A stretch of 64,000 nucleotides of DNA from Macropodus opercularis (taxonomy: Eukaryota; Chordata; Actinopteri; Anabantiformes; Osphronemidae). The translations under genes and the position numbers were made by a program. Every line of letters starts with the position of its first letter. Position 1 is the stretch's first letter. The notes beneath the pieces were generated by a model. The model was given only the letters and a program-made list of their open reading frames with translations, made no database searches and was not told where the DNA came from. The DNA lies in the NCBI GenBank assembly GCA_030770545.1, contig CM061097.1, positions 19,920,501 through 19,984,500 of the forward strand, given 5' to 3'. This document shows, one piece after another, positions 1-13,700 of the stretch.

Positions 1-1415
1 ACTGTCTGACTTGGTGACAGTGGACAGAGCAGCAAATGCAGCATTTTATAATTGGAAAATAAAAAAAATATGGTGACAATATTAAAATACGGCCAAAAAA
101 ATAGACTTTAATTGTTATTTTTCTGTAGGGTCATTGAAGAAAAATCTCACTGGAGCATATCAGGAGTAGCAGATATTTGATATTTAATAAAAACAGAACA
201 TATTCAAAAGGAAAGTATTCCACTTGGAGGCTAAGCAGAAATAAGATATGCGAACAGTCATGGGGATTTGCTTCCCAATCTCTCTCCTCCTCTCGTCGTT
301 GGCCTTTCTGGGAAGTGCAGCTGCCTGTCAATAACTGTCAGGAGCTGTCTGCGCCAATCAGGCCTGTAAGGCAGCTTGGGCCTCTGGTGTAACTGGAGGA
401 TCTAACAGAAACAACCTATAACTGACACAGCTCCAGATCTCGTCTCTGTAATCACTGGGGAGCCTACCTATCAAACTGCAGCCTTCCCAGCTGCCTGACA
501 GTGGACACATGTGCTGCGTAATTGCTTTTCATAGCATTCACCCTTTTAGAATTGATTACAGGCCACGTAGGAGGGTTTGCTGAGAAGCGTTCAGGCAGGG
601 CGGTGGGAATATTGCTTGACTCGGTCGTGCTACACAACGTGTGTCTGTAAACAACGTGGCTGGCTCCCCTTGCATTGAGCGATCACCCTCAGAGGGTTTC
701 ACCCACTGCAGGCTCTATTTGACAGACCACCTACCAAACCAATAAAACAATCTCAGTGCATTCTTTTATTAACAATTACTTAGCTGACTCAGCTACTTTG
801 CTCTCTCTGATGCTGTGTAAGGCGGTGAACACAGCAGGATGCAGGTTGGGTGTAGTCTTTACTGCTCTGACTAAGTTTTTGAAATGTTGACTTGACCTCA
901 AAACCAAACAGTTTTGAATCATACAGTTCTAGAAGGTAGAGTATTACACGGACAGACACGGTTTCTGTCAAGCAGTTTTAATTCATGTCTCTGTAACCAG
1001 TACGTCCAGGTAAAATCATGGGAGTTTCATTATTCATCACTCTCTTCATTACTGCTCCAGGTGGCCTGGGGTCGAGCTGGGGGTCACACCTCCAGCCCAT
1101 CAGTGGATCTGCTGTTTACTACACGTGAAAAGTGTTGAATATCTCCATTCATGTCTGGCCATTTGCCTGAAAGAGGAGCTGCATTAGCCTTAATGTGTTT
1201 TGTGCTGTGTACAGGCCTGATGTCTACAGTGGCAGACTGGAAGTTACACACTCTACTTGGGTAGTTGTCTCAACACAGGCCTTTTAATTTGTATTTTGGT
1301 AATATTCAGCATTGGGCTCCACACTACACCTCTACTACTCACAAATATTAACAAACCCAATATTTCTGAGCTGAACTATAGTCATTCTTTCATCATTGTA
1401 TTGTACATCATTAAA

Positions 1416-1442
1416 CTGATTAATAATAACATTATTAATCAG
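1416..1442. repeat. perfect inverted repeat, 12-bp arms, 3-nt loop
   Basis: CTGATTAATAAT and its exact complement ATTATTAATCAG flank the loop aac. The 27-nt structure is AT-rich and is not followed by a T run; in an animal intron it is not a terminator. Function unknown. Confidence 0.8.
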
Positions 1443-4400
1443 ACTACGTAGACATAGAAAAAGTAAAAAATATATTTTTTTACACAAGAAAATAATGAAT
1501 TTGTATAAAATGTTATTGTTATTTATTTATTTTCTTTTTACTCAAAATCAAACGCTCAGATTAGACTCATTGTGTCTATTGAACCTAATGAAACCTCTTA
1601 CTTTAACTAAATGATGTATATGAATTTGACTAATTTTACAAGACTATTGTCCAAACCTCAAATCTGTAAACTCAGGCTTTTTGTGTGCAAAACAATATAC
1701 ATACATACATCTTTTCCTGCAGGAGGTTGTTTTTGAGCGACTGTTTTATTCTCAGAACACAATTTTAGATTTAGATTAATAAATGTTCACTCTCTCTATA
1801 TATTGTGTTATACAAAGCATATTGTCTGGTTTCAGCCGTGTGTGCGTTTAAAATGGTACATAATGACTTTACGTAAACCCACTTCTGTTATGCCTCCATA
1901 TCTAACCGCGTCTCTAAATAAGGCCAATTCAACCATGCACGCTGACGGATTATTTTATCTTTTAGACTAGAATAGATAAGTCAAAACCAGCAGCTCGCCT
2001 GCACAGTTGGGAATGTAACATAAAATGCTAATGTGCTTTAGGACATGCAAAGTAAAACTACTGATCCTTAGAGCTCTGAATCAGATTCTCAGAGTTCATG
2101 TTGAGGTTAGCGTGAGAGTAAATGTCAGTGCACTTCTCCACAAGTATCACAAATGCGTGTTTTTAACCACAGGCGTCTCCCAGTGTCTCTAGCACCTCAC
2201 TCTCTGGACTCACGTCCTCCGTGAGCACAGCCTTCCACTGGATTTTCATTTAGCCGCTCTTACTCCTTTAGTGTCAGGGATTAGTCTAACGTCTCCTGAC
2301 CCTCTGTCTTTCAAACGAGGAGGACGCCTGCTGAGGAGCTGAGGGGGCGCAGCCTGCAACGCTGCTACTCACACTGCTCCTCTCCTCATCCTTGCCCTCT
2401 GCACATCTGCACATCTCCACCAGACGCCCCAGGACGTGAGTGAACGAACGCGTACTTTGGTATTAGCTGTGGAACAACTGCCAAAGGCCCTAAACAGTCA
2501 GTGGAGCTGAAACGTGTACAGCGTTGGAAGGTTGACTTGTCAGGAGACCTTCAGGTGTTGATGGAGATGATGAAGGGATTCGATTATTTACTGCATGTCT
2601 TTAAAAGGAAGGTTTCCAAATCACGCACTGACCCAAAGATGGACAGTGGGAGACTTCCTTCATTCTACACTATGATTTGTCATTAAGATAAAATATGTCA
2701 ACTGATCACGGACGTGTGAGAAGATGTAGTCCTGACTGTGACGGTCGTCCTCCCCCCACCACAGGGCGTTAGTGAGCATGCGTTGTAGGTGTGGTAACCT
2801 TGTGTTTGTGACTCCCATCATTTACCTGTGTACAGTACACACCTCCTGTTCCTTGTCCCGTGGTACCTTGTCCTGCTTCCTGTGTCCCCCACCCCTCGCT
2901 TTTGTTGCACCTTTAAGTAAGTTTGAATCCAGTGAATTTGTTAGTTCCTGACAAACATCAACTTTCAGGTTACCTCATATAGTGATGCAGCTGGCCAAGC
3001 CAGTGTCCATGTCATTAATGATGTCAACAATGTTCAAAGATGCTACTTCTTTTTGTGATGGGTAGATATTGTATAGATAAATGGTCCTGTATGCCCACGC
3101 ATGCCCAACCTGGACATGACACTCAGTCGCTTTACAGTCGCTGATTTGAGTCTGGTTGCGTTCAGTACGTCCCCTGGCTCCCAGGCGTCGTCTGCCAGCC
3201 TGAGCTGACTCTACTGTCTCCATGTGGTCTGTGCCCCTGCATTCAGACTGACACCAGGGCTCTAACAGCTGCAGGCCCAGCGCACTGCGCTGACGATAAG
3301 TCGGGTGAAAACGTGTGACTGGCAGCAGACAGGGTGAGAGAGCGCTTTGGAGGTACTGTTAAAATTAACCAGTGTAATGAGGAAATAAGTGACTTATTGG
3401 TGCCGCAGTCGTTTCCTTCATTAAGGCTGATACTTATGAGCATCCATCAGGAGCGGAGCAGCCAACGCTACGGCTCCTGGTTTATGGAGCGTGAATTGTC
3501 ACCTTGTTCCAATTATCTGCTACTTTCCAATGTGCTGAATGTTTAAACATTAAGAGAAAGGGACATGATGCATCGTTAGTTGTTGTGAAAAAAGTAAAAG
3601 CAGAGGCCTCAGCATGGCGACTATTTTTATTCATCATAGTGGCAATTAGGTGATTAGAGTAGGGATGCTCAGTGGTGAGGAAGGTGTTGGGTGGAGGAGG
3701 ATTACATGCCCTAACCATTAAATGTGTTACTGCTCAAATTATGTTTCTAACTAGTGTCTCTCTCTAGTTGGACGATTTCAGTTCTATTAGCAGGCTTCCA
3801 TGTGAATTTATGAAAGCAATAAAAGCTGTGATTTGCAGTCTGCACTGACATTCATGCGTCTGTTTCCTACACTTGTTATCAGTAATTCACCGAGTTGAAA
3901 CAAAAAGATATTTTGTATAATAAAGCATGTTGCCTGAAATACAGTAATCCTCTGAGTTTTGAAAGTCTTAAGAATAAAGGAAGAAATAAACATTAACATT
4001 TGAGTCTACAGCATTTTGGCAGCTTAAAATGGAGCCAGAAATTTAGAGGTGACAGACAGAAAAACCAATAATAATAAGCTGCTTATTGTCAGAGTCTCTG
4101 GAAGATGTTGCCTCATTTGGAAACACCCTTGGAATGTATTGACCCACAGTCTCAAAGAGTTTCAACTAAGCGCGACCTGGTGACCTTTAGGCTTTAAGCA
4201 CGTGCTGTTTAAGGCTGGGTTTTTACCCTGTCACAGAGCCACTAAACCAACAAATCTACTTTTCTATTGGCTTTTAGACGCCACAAAGGACAACTACGCT
4301 TGCATTGTATGTAAGTAGAACCAAGAGATCATACTCTAAGTATTACCCACACAGGTGGGCGACAAAGTGAGTGAACAGGTCCAATTGGTTTTATTTATTT

Positions 4401-5144
4401 TATGTTACACATATTGTCAGAGCTGAACAGAAATCTCCCAAAATGGCAAAAGGAGCTAATGGGAACTAATTTACCAACAGTACAGGTTTGATTTACTTAT
4501 AGTCAGTTGTTGTGGTTGATAAACTGCGTTTGTCTCAGTGGAGGATTTTTAAATTTAAGGGAAATGATAACACATCACGGCGCCGTTGTGTGAGTGGTAG
4601 TTTCCTGTTTGCTGCTGTGATAAATCTCGTAAATACCTCTTTCTACTTCACACAATACATTGTTTTGTCCGTGCCCGGGACAAATTATGCCAGAGAGTCA
4701 TCTCCACACGAACTTGCTTATTGTCATGTTCGAAACAAACATCTCAACTGAATGTGAATGTATTAAACGTACAAGCTGGGACAGAAGAAACCTGACGGGA
4801 AAGAGAGTCTGACAGGTGTCTGCTTTGTCCCACTCGTCTCTATCTGCGTGCGCTAGCGGAGCTCACCTGCATAGATGGATGTAATGAATTGATTTCATGT
4901 GATATCTTCAAACCTATCATCCATTTCTGTCCTTCCACCCACCAGCATGTAGCGGCACTAAATAATGTAATCTGCATCTGGGGGGAGAGCTATTTCCACC
5001 CTGCCTTTCAGCGGCTGTGGGGAAATTGCTGCTGCGATTCCTTTCTGTGATTTCCTCACCTTGTCGCACATAATCATATGTCCTTTAGCATCTTTACCAC
5101 CAGCACCGGACCAGTCACTCTGCTTATTAACGCATAAATACCAC

Positions 5145-5330
5145 CGGTGGCAGTGGCTCACCAATCGTAGGATCGGTGGTTCCATTCCTAACTTCCCCCG
5201 GTCAAGTGCCAAAGTGTCCTTGAACCTCAGGGTGCCCCCATTGTGTCATGATAAGCAGAGTAGCTCTGCCACTGGTGTGACTGCCGAACATTCACCCACT
5301 GTAGTATTGCAGTGAACAGTATATTTAATA
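5145..5330 (+). mobile_element. tRNA-like SINE fragment
   Basis: The stretch resembles a very common teleost short repeat that I know from memory. It has a B-box-like GGTTCCATTCC at 5178-5188, then aagtgtccttgaacctcag and gctctgccactggtgtga, and an ending in attcacccactg. The A-box side is degraded. There is no terminal poly(A) or clear target-site duplication. Similar repeats are sometimes filed as hAT-type nonautonomous elements, so the class is uncertain. Confidence 0.45.
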
Positions 5331-7497
5331 GGCATCTAGCAACAGCCTATATGTTACCAGCTGGTTTTCATAGAGTTACACAATAACAAAAAGAAGAGAA
5401 CGTATACTGAACGCATACAGACTAGACTGTTGTCCAGAGCGAAGACAGTCTCTCTGTGGGCTCAGGTTTTTTCTCTCCATCGCATTAAGTTTTAATTAAA
5501 ATAGAAATATTAATAAAAAATGTACACATGTTTTAATATTTATTGATTTTTGAATTAAAAAGCTTACTCAAGTGGGATTTTTGGACTTAGTTGTAGTTTT
5601 GAATTGTGTAGGATCTTAAAGATGACTTAAGTGTCGCTGCAGTATATAAATCAAGTGAATTGAATTATTTCATTTAGTTTATTGCCCCCCGTTAGGAAGT
5701 TAAGTCTGCTCCTTGAGCCTGAAGGATTGTGTTAACTGTGTCCACAGTACTTTGAGCAGCCGTGTTGTTTTTATGAATAAAGGGACTTTTTAAATAAAGG
5801 TGGATATATTTATTGATTAATGGGTTGATTGACTGAACAGAGGTCAGAGAACCTCCATGTTCAAACTCATTCTTGTGTATAGTACAGTTGTTTTTCTAAT
5901 TTGTAACTATATGCCTTGTGTTAGTTCCAGCATTACTATGTTGAATTAGCCTTTGACTTCTCTACCTTCCCCATTGGGGCCTTGTATTAAACTGATTAGA
6001 AACCTTATTGTATCTCTGGGCTTCAGGGTTTTGTCACTGTAACACACAGAAGGACTGTCTTGCAGTATTTGTGTGGAACTAATGTGATTATTGATCTCCT
6101 GGTTGATCCTCTGTCTTTAATCTGAAACTGCAGCTCAACGTTGTGTTTTACTCGATTCACTTACATGGCACGTGGTAAAAGAAGAATGTGTGTCGGTTAC
6201 TTTCTTGTGATCAAGGCCGACACCCACCCACACGGTGAAGTACAGTACACACATCCACTAAGTGTGCTTACAGTAGGCACGGAGACAGATGTTCATAAGT
6301 GCGTGATGTGCTCTGTACCTGTATTTGATCTACTGTATATTACTACAGTATGTCTCCGAGCATGGACATTTGTAATGTACCATGACTTGTAATGGAGGGT
6401 TTTAACAGGAAACATTTGCAACAGCCCTGCCAGCTTCTTGCTTTTCCAATTTCCATGTAATATCGAGCACAAAGAAAAGAGGCTACAGATGTGAACAGCT
6501 ACAGGAAATGCATGTGCTAGGAATATGATAAAGACATCTACCTGTCCTACACTGGCTAATGTCAGCGTGTCATTTCCATTCATTCGCTTCCTCGTCTGTT
6601 TGTTTTATGTGTGGCCTCTCTTTACACCTGCCTCCATTCATTTACCCATTTAACAAGGACAACATTGATTGAGAGAGGTGGTGAGGGAGCCGATTCGATT
6701 TCAGGGGACAGAATTGGATTTGATGGTGGGGCATAATGGCTTTCATGGGCTTTTACGGCACTGAATAGCTTAGCTGGAGCTGCCTTGATGGGACTAAGGT
6801 GTAATTCTAAGAAGGATCCCGGGTGATGGCAGGAGCACAAACATCCTGTTCCTCATTGTCCCAGCCTGCAGAGCTGCCCTGAGGAGGCAAGCACATGATG
6901 CTATGTGAGGCGGAGACCATACATTTAAATCAAATAAACCCAAAATAAAAGCAGCCACACTTTCACACACTCTCAGATCATTTTTTTTCCCTGACTGTGC
7001 TTAGATCGATGAGCTGCCACAATGAACAAAAGTCGTGAACTGGGCTGGGTGCTTTCTGAACTCAAAGCAGCGGGAGATGCCGTTAAAGACGGCAGCACGT
7101 TGGAGCCGACACAAAGACTGTTTGTGTGGACCTAAATCCAGGCCTTGTGGCCGAGATAAGATGTATTCACACTCCACAGCCACAATTTGGGTAATCAGTC
7201 GCCTCCTAATTCCTCTCCACTTCATCTGCTCTGATTTCATTCATCTGTAAATTGCTCTGAGGGGAAGAGTTTTGCTCGAATGGGAGGCAAATTGTGCTCT
7301 TTATATACTAGGATATGCCAGCAGTGGTTGAATGGGAATTCAAAACACTGTCCACTGAGCAATCATTTTAAATTTGCAAGCAGTTGCTGTTTTACGTTTT
7401 TCTTTTTTATTTTATTTTACAAAAAAATATAAAGCACTTAAAAGTGGTTTTACGGCTAAACTGTGCATTGAACTGAAACTGATGTGTCGGTTTGCAG

Positions 7498-7713
7498 GGA
7501 CTGCAGGTGATGCTCAGCCTGACACCTTACCCTCGGTGCAGGGCACTTTGCCACACTTCATCCAGGAGCCAGAGGATGCCTACATTGTCAAAAGCAATCC
7601 CATTAAGCTGCACTGTCGAGCTGCACCTGCCTTACAGATCTTCTTCAAATGCAACGGAGAATGGGTGCATCAGAACCAACACTTCTTCCAGGAGTACAAG
7701 GACCTCAACACAG
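7498..7713 (+). CDS. unc5d: unc5d exon 2: first half of Ig-like domain 1
   Basis: This exon encodes the mature N-terminus and the first half of Ig-like domain 1, the module that binds FLRT and glypican partners in this family. It starts after the acceptor tttgcag with two bases that finish a split Gly/Arg codon. It then reads TAGDAQPDTLPSVQG and a typical UNC5 stretch PHFIQEPEDAYIVKSN, followed by two of the Ig1 cysteines in KLHCRA and FFKCNGEWVHQ. The final g before gtagga begins the Gly codon completed by exon 3. KSNP and the GTLPHFI context favour UNC5D over UNC5A, B or C. The reading frame stays open on both sides (an apparent ORF from 7374 to 7745), but those extensions are intronic. An alternative acceptor nine bases downstream (ctgcag at 7501-7506) would drop three residues; the first is preferred because the length matches relatives. 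Confidence 0.93.
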
Positions 7714-10700
7714 GTAGGAGTTTTTCGTTTCAAGAAGCAAAATGAACATAACTTTGAGCCTTGTGTGGCGCGATTCATGCAAACATTTCATCTACTCTAG
7801 TGTTAATTATTAATGAGGAGCAGAATATCTTACTACCACCAGTTCGGCCACATTTCAGACCATAACAGACCTGAAAACCTGCTTTAGAGGCTGCAACAGC
7901 CACTGTCCAGAAATGACACGGGGAAATCAAGACTGTTGCAAGACACGTAGCAGCAGCTCCAAAACTGCATCGCTGCATCTTTCATCATTCCACTTATTAC
8001 TGCGACTGGGAAACATGTCTCTGTCCACGCTTTCAGTGGTTTCACGCCTTATTCTCGCCTGAGTCATCTCCGTGAAAGCAGATTTTACATGAAATGCATA
8101 CATTGCATCATTCTCTCTCTATATATATTTTGCACACTCAGGAAAAAAATGTTCCACTTTGCATATTTAGGAAGACAAAGATGCTAAATTCAATTGCTTG
8201 TTTGAACGACCTTAGTGTGCACCAGCAGCAGGTCAGCTCGTATGTGCACGTGCTTATGTATCTATAGGAAGTATTTAATGCTTTTAGTATAAGTGGGACC
8301 ACTAATTACTTAACGTTAGATAAGAAGATCTCCTTAGTTTGGATTTAGGTGATATGCACCTACTGGCCTGCTCATAGGTCAGAAGATGCTGGAGTATAAA
8401 TCGGCAGGAAGGAACCTGCGTGTGCTGTGGCTAAAGCTGATCTGACCCTGACAAGCGGAACATTGTACAGTTTATGTCCCACCTGACCCGAACTCAGTGC
8501 AGATTAGTTTGTGCTGTGATAAAAGTGTCTCGATAACCTGAATTGGCTGTTTAAAAATATTCACAGGTGTAATGTAAATCCTGGTGTAATATCATAATGC
8601 ATGCATTGTTGTTTTCTGTTAGCACTAGATGAGGCTGAGAAAAAAGTGGCCTTCGCAGTAAGAACATATCACTTAATGGCTGTTACTTGGTAAAAGGCCT
8701 AGATGGGGTTTGGTGATGACTGGAAACGAGTATTTTATGACTGACAATCACATTCTGTTGCATTTCACTCTGCAAATGGATTGTTTTGGGGGCTGGCCAC
8801 AGATACTTGAGCCAACTTTCAGTTTCAGTATCGTTGTATAAGCTGAAAAGCCAGCGCAGGCAGTAATCAGAGCAGGGTCCTGCAGTCTGTGCATTGTGTG
8901 CTTATTTTAAGCTCTTGGCGGAGCCAGATGGACTAACTGTAGCACATCAGCACATCTCAAACACTGTTCTGTTCTAGTAGTAGTCTTCCACCAGCACCTT
9001 CCCCCTGAGTGCAGCAAAAAGCAAACCTGCCAGATTACGGTTTATTTATTGTAATTAAATATTTATTTCAAGACAACTAAGTTGAAAGTCACCTTGAAGG
9101 TCTTAATCTGATGACACAGGAATATTTGGACTCATAAACAAGTATTGAGGAATTGATGATTGATTGATGCTACAGCAGCTAAAAGCACTTCTTATTTCAG
9201 CCACGCTGTGTGCTAACCACAGAGCCACCTTAGCTGTTTCATTCAACGACCTGGGACCAGTACAGTCTGGACTCAGTAGCTAATTCTACAAGGCTAAAGT
9301 AAGATAAGTCTACAGGAGATCAGGAGTGAACCATCAAATTCCAAAAGCATGGAATCATCCAGGAAGTTTCAAATAAAGCACTGAGGGAGCTTTGTGATAA
9401 ATGTGACATATGTAGAAGTCAGACGTCACATGTCATCACGTTTTCATCTTTCTCAGCATAAAGCGTTTCCTCTCACTGTAATTCCAGTATTTGATCAAAT
9501 ATTAGGGACTGGAGACATCATACAACTTTATAACACAAAGCCAGAGAGGTGAATAGCGGAAGTAGACGTAGTAAAGATTTGAATTGTGCTACAATAGACC
9601 TAGGATCCGTTCTCTTGGGCCTCTACATACACCAGGCAGGGAAGTCATTATTTTTTTAAATGTTTTCTGTAGTTCACTATAGACCCTTTAAACTTGGTTT
9701 CCAAGCTACAGTGAAGAACGCCCACTTTTTCATGTATGATAAAGGAATTCTGTTTCAAATGCTGGCACAACGATTTGGATGACTATTTATAATAATAATT
9801 TGAAATTTCCTTATTGCAAATATATCTTTTTTCAGTCCAGAACTGAAATTGAGTCAATAAATAATGACTTAACCACTAAGGACCAATGCAGACCTACTGA
9901 AAGCCTTCAGTACGTGTTGAACTAAAAAGCATTTCAGGGTTGAGGTTATAATCTAATGTGTGATTGAATCAGTGGTGTGCCACACCAATGAAATCACATT
10001 AGTTTGTGTCAGGTGGAAGCGTGTGATTAGAGGACCTGGCTGGGGCCTCCTGAAGGGATTTCTGGCAAACAGCAAAGCCAGTGTGACGCCGCGGCTGGAA
10101 TGCTTTGTGATTAGAGTCTGGGAGAAAGCCGTCTTTCTTGTATTCATGAAAGTCCCTCCACAGGAAGGAGGCCTTAATTGCTTCTGGAAGTTCATTATAG
10201 TGTGATTGTTGTGCTGTGAAATTGTTGTGAGCCTGATAATGGCAAAATGAAATTTTGGAACTCCCATTGTTTGCTGTCGTGTGCTCACAGAAAAAGTACA
10301 AGGGAAGGTTCCGAGGTATTGGCCAGCACACTTTATACGCCATAACACCCAAAGACATCCAGCATCCAGCGGGAGGGAAGCTCATCAGTGAGAAATGCTT
10401 CCAAAGCCCCGCTCTGCTATAAGGCTGCAGTACAGGTTGTCCTAACGAAGCACCAATGTCAAATTCAGAACCAAAGCTTGACGATGGACTCTCTCAAATG
10501 AACATCGACCTAGTCAAATAATTCTGTGAGTCGTTTGCATGGACTGAAGTGAAAAGCTTGTAGCATTAAACAGCAAAGCATAAGCACATCTACCAACATA
10601 AATATATGTGTCATTTAGGTCCAAGCTACAGTGTAGAGAGTGTGTTTCCACATGCATTTATATAAATGAGCAGTTTGGGTGAAGTTTATTCAATGTCACC

Positions 10701-13700
10701 AAATGCTTCAAACATTTGTGTTTTCAAAATGATTGTTTTGATTGTTGTCATCCTTATTAAAGTTATTGTATAGTCTTTGCTTTAATAGTATATCAGTGCT
10801 GGGAGAAAACATTTCGTACAATAATGCTCAAACTTCAGTAACTGCAGACATGTGTTGAAAACTGAAAACTGACCTAGTTACACTCGTGCTCTCAGCTGAT
10901 GTCATATCCCTGGAATATGTAACATGTTTGCTGGCAGATCTGACACATGCCCATCAAAGACAGAATGTGGCTAAAACACAAACGAATAATGAAAACTATG
11001 TCACATACCAATTAGCATTTATTCAAACATGTCAGAACCATTTCAGGTTTGTAAAGACAAACACCTTGTCAGTGTCTGTTGACACATAACCACTGCTTGT
11101 GCGTAGCTACTGTACCTAGTGTACTGGACATAACATAACAAATCAGTCGACAGACGTCTTATGCGTTAGATGTTATGTACTAGAAATAGAATAGAATAGA
11201 ATAGAACAGATCTCTTCTTCATCATCGCTTGTGATGCGAACCCAGAGTTCGACATACCCTCATTATTGAGTCAACAACAACAACAACGGAGCACCTTGAT
11301 GGTGGTAGCTGTGCCATGTCCATTGCATCACAGTTGGGTCACCTCTACAAATGTAGTGTTGGGCTCCGTCGACAGGGTGGAGAATTCTGAGCAGACCGTT
11401 CTGGGACAGGATTGGACTTAGCAAAATGGGAGAGAGGAACATACTTGGTGTGTAAACATGCAGTTTGGTTTCTAGGTTAGGTTTTAGCTCAATGTGACAA
11501 AATGATTCTGATGATGTTACATTTTCTTGTCGTCCTAGTGGTAAGTGTCACTTTGTTCTTTTTAACTACGTTCAGATCAGATGAAACCCAGCGTTAACTC
11601 TGACACTGCTTGGACAGGACATGTACAAAGACATGCACATGTTGCACCAAAGACAAGGCTTCAAGAGTCTCACGTTGTATTGATGTGAATGTTCCGTTAG
11701 GCAGCATTTAAAGTAAGAGCAGTATAGGCTAATGTGTGTAATACTTCAGAACCACATCCATCTTGTAATCAGGCTGCAGAAGCTACAGTAAACACTGACT
11801 AATGCAGATTCACTTCCTCTTCCATCAGTTATGCTCGCTGAACATTATTTTGAAAAGGAAATTCGATGCATATTTCATAACCATAAACTCAAATTAGGCT
11901 CAGCTTGTTCATCAGCGTTTGCTCATCAGTAAGTGCCTGCTGACACACGACTCCTTATTGACTGACAGCCCACCCATCACTTCTTGTTATTAACCTGCTG
12001 CTGCTGTGCTTTATCCTGCTACTATAGAGTCATGTACCTCAGCTTACGCCACCTGACTGTTTACATCTCTCAATCCCTGGTCCTCACTGTGAAACCGAGT
12101 GAAATCTCCTTACTACACCCTGGTTCACGTGCAGTAGCAGTTAGAAGAGCCTGGATGTTCCCAGTGTTGGACCGCGTTACTGTATATCAGTAATAAATGC
12201 AAAACCACAGATAAGAGCGGTGTTAACGCAAAGGCTTTGTCCTGGCTCGGTAATGGACAGCAACATTGTGTATTGGATTAGTGTGGCTAATCAGAGAAGG
12301 AGATCAGTGAAGAACTGAAAAGTTATTGATTAGGACATGGGCCCTCAATGCCACCGGAGCACCTGATAGCATCTCTTATTTACCAACTAGGCTGATGAAT
12401 CACTAGGTGCTGATAAAGCTGACAATGCCCTTGAGGACTGTGTGTGTGTGTGTGTGTGTGTGTACACTGCGCAGCACCTGAGGGCAGGCATTCCAGCAAA
12501 GCGGGTGCATAAATATTGTTTGTGTTTCTTATGGATTATTCTAGTTTCATTTAGAAAAAGCACTGTCACCAGCTGTTTGCAGATCAAATTTCATCCCAAT
12601 GTCACTTTGAAGCCTTAATGTCCACTTTGTACATTTTTCTGGTTCAATGTAAGTGAGGTTTTGTCTGAATTGTTAAAGATTCACTATTTTGAACCAACAA
12701 TCAACAACTATTCAGTAAGAAACCCATCAACAAACACAGATGCTTTTTGCTCCACCCACAGCGTCCTCACCGGACCATGATGCAATGCAGCTGCGAGGCA
12801 AAGTGCTAGGCTGCAGACTCACCGTAGTGTTCAAAGCATGTATCCCAGGCAGCAATATCTATTTAATCAACAACCCAAAGAAACTAGATCACATCCCGCT
12901 GTTGAAAGGGATTCTGGGAAATATAGAGGTGAATCTGGGACAGCAAAGACACTTCATCACAATCCCAGAGTGCATTCAGCAATATCACAGATTGATTCCA
13001 TACAGCATAACAGCGTAAGAGGATGGAGGGAAGTTTTCCTTTATTACAACGCTGATCTGGTTTCAGAAACCAGAACTGGGTGACACAGTGGAAGTTAAGT
13101 CAACTTTTTCCCCAGTTATAATAGAAATAGTATAAATAAATAAATATCCAGAGAGAACAATACAATAATCATCATGAGATATGCTGAAATAATAATGAAG
13201 ATTATTTTTTCACAGTTCATTCCAACACAAAGAACACAATGAATGTTTTATTGAAAAGATTACATTCAAAGATTCATGATTTACAAAAGCTGCCCAGCAA
13301 AGGTGAAATTATTCATAGATCGATTCCATGTCGGACACTGGACCATCTCCGAAGCCACTGTGGCCTCAGTAACAAACACGTAGTAGAATTAATACCTTAT
13401 TATATAGAAACGGAGAAATTAAAACCCTATGTCACCCTTTGTCATGTTTGATTGACAAGCTAAGCATCTGCAGGTTGAAGGAGAAGCTTGCTGTGGGTGC
13501 GTTACCGAGCTTTTGCATCACTCATCTGTTTCAAACATTCTGCATATGTTTCCTTCCATGTCTGTAGTGATCGTCTAGATTTCCTGTGTCCTGTCCTACC
13601 AGTCGTTTGCTTTGACCTAAGGTGGCAGGAATGCAATCCTACAACGGAATAAATAGTACAGTGATTGCATGGCATCAAATCGTGCCCTTGGGTCCTCCAC

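Larger units (their letters stand above)
1..7497 (+). other. unc5d intron 1 (3' part)
   Basis: No exon is visible. I looked for the signal-peptide exon (hydrophobic leader ending at phase 1 before a GT) and found none, so exon 1 is presumed upstream. The interval holds a perfect 12-bp-arm hairpin (1416-1442), a tRNA-like SINE fragment (about 5145-5330) and otherwise unremarkable AT-rich sequence with short chance ORFs. Confidence 0.8.

Noticed and set aside
2330..2450. Candidate signal-peptide exon (Leu-rich frame before gtgagtgaa)
   Set aside because: The frame with the required phase 1 end is Cys- and Pro-rich, not hydrophobic, and has no convincing start codon.
7374..7497. In-frame open sequence before exon 2
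   Set aside because: It is AT-rich with no signal-peptide features and is separated from exon 2 by a good acceptor; family alignment starts at 7498.
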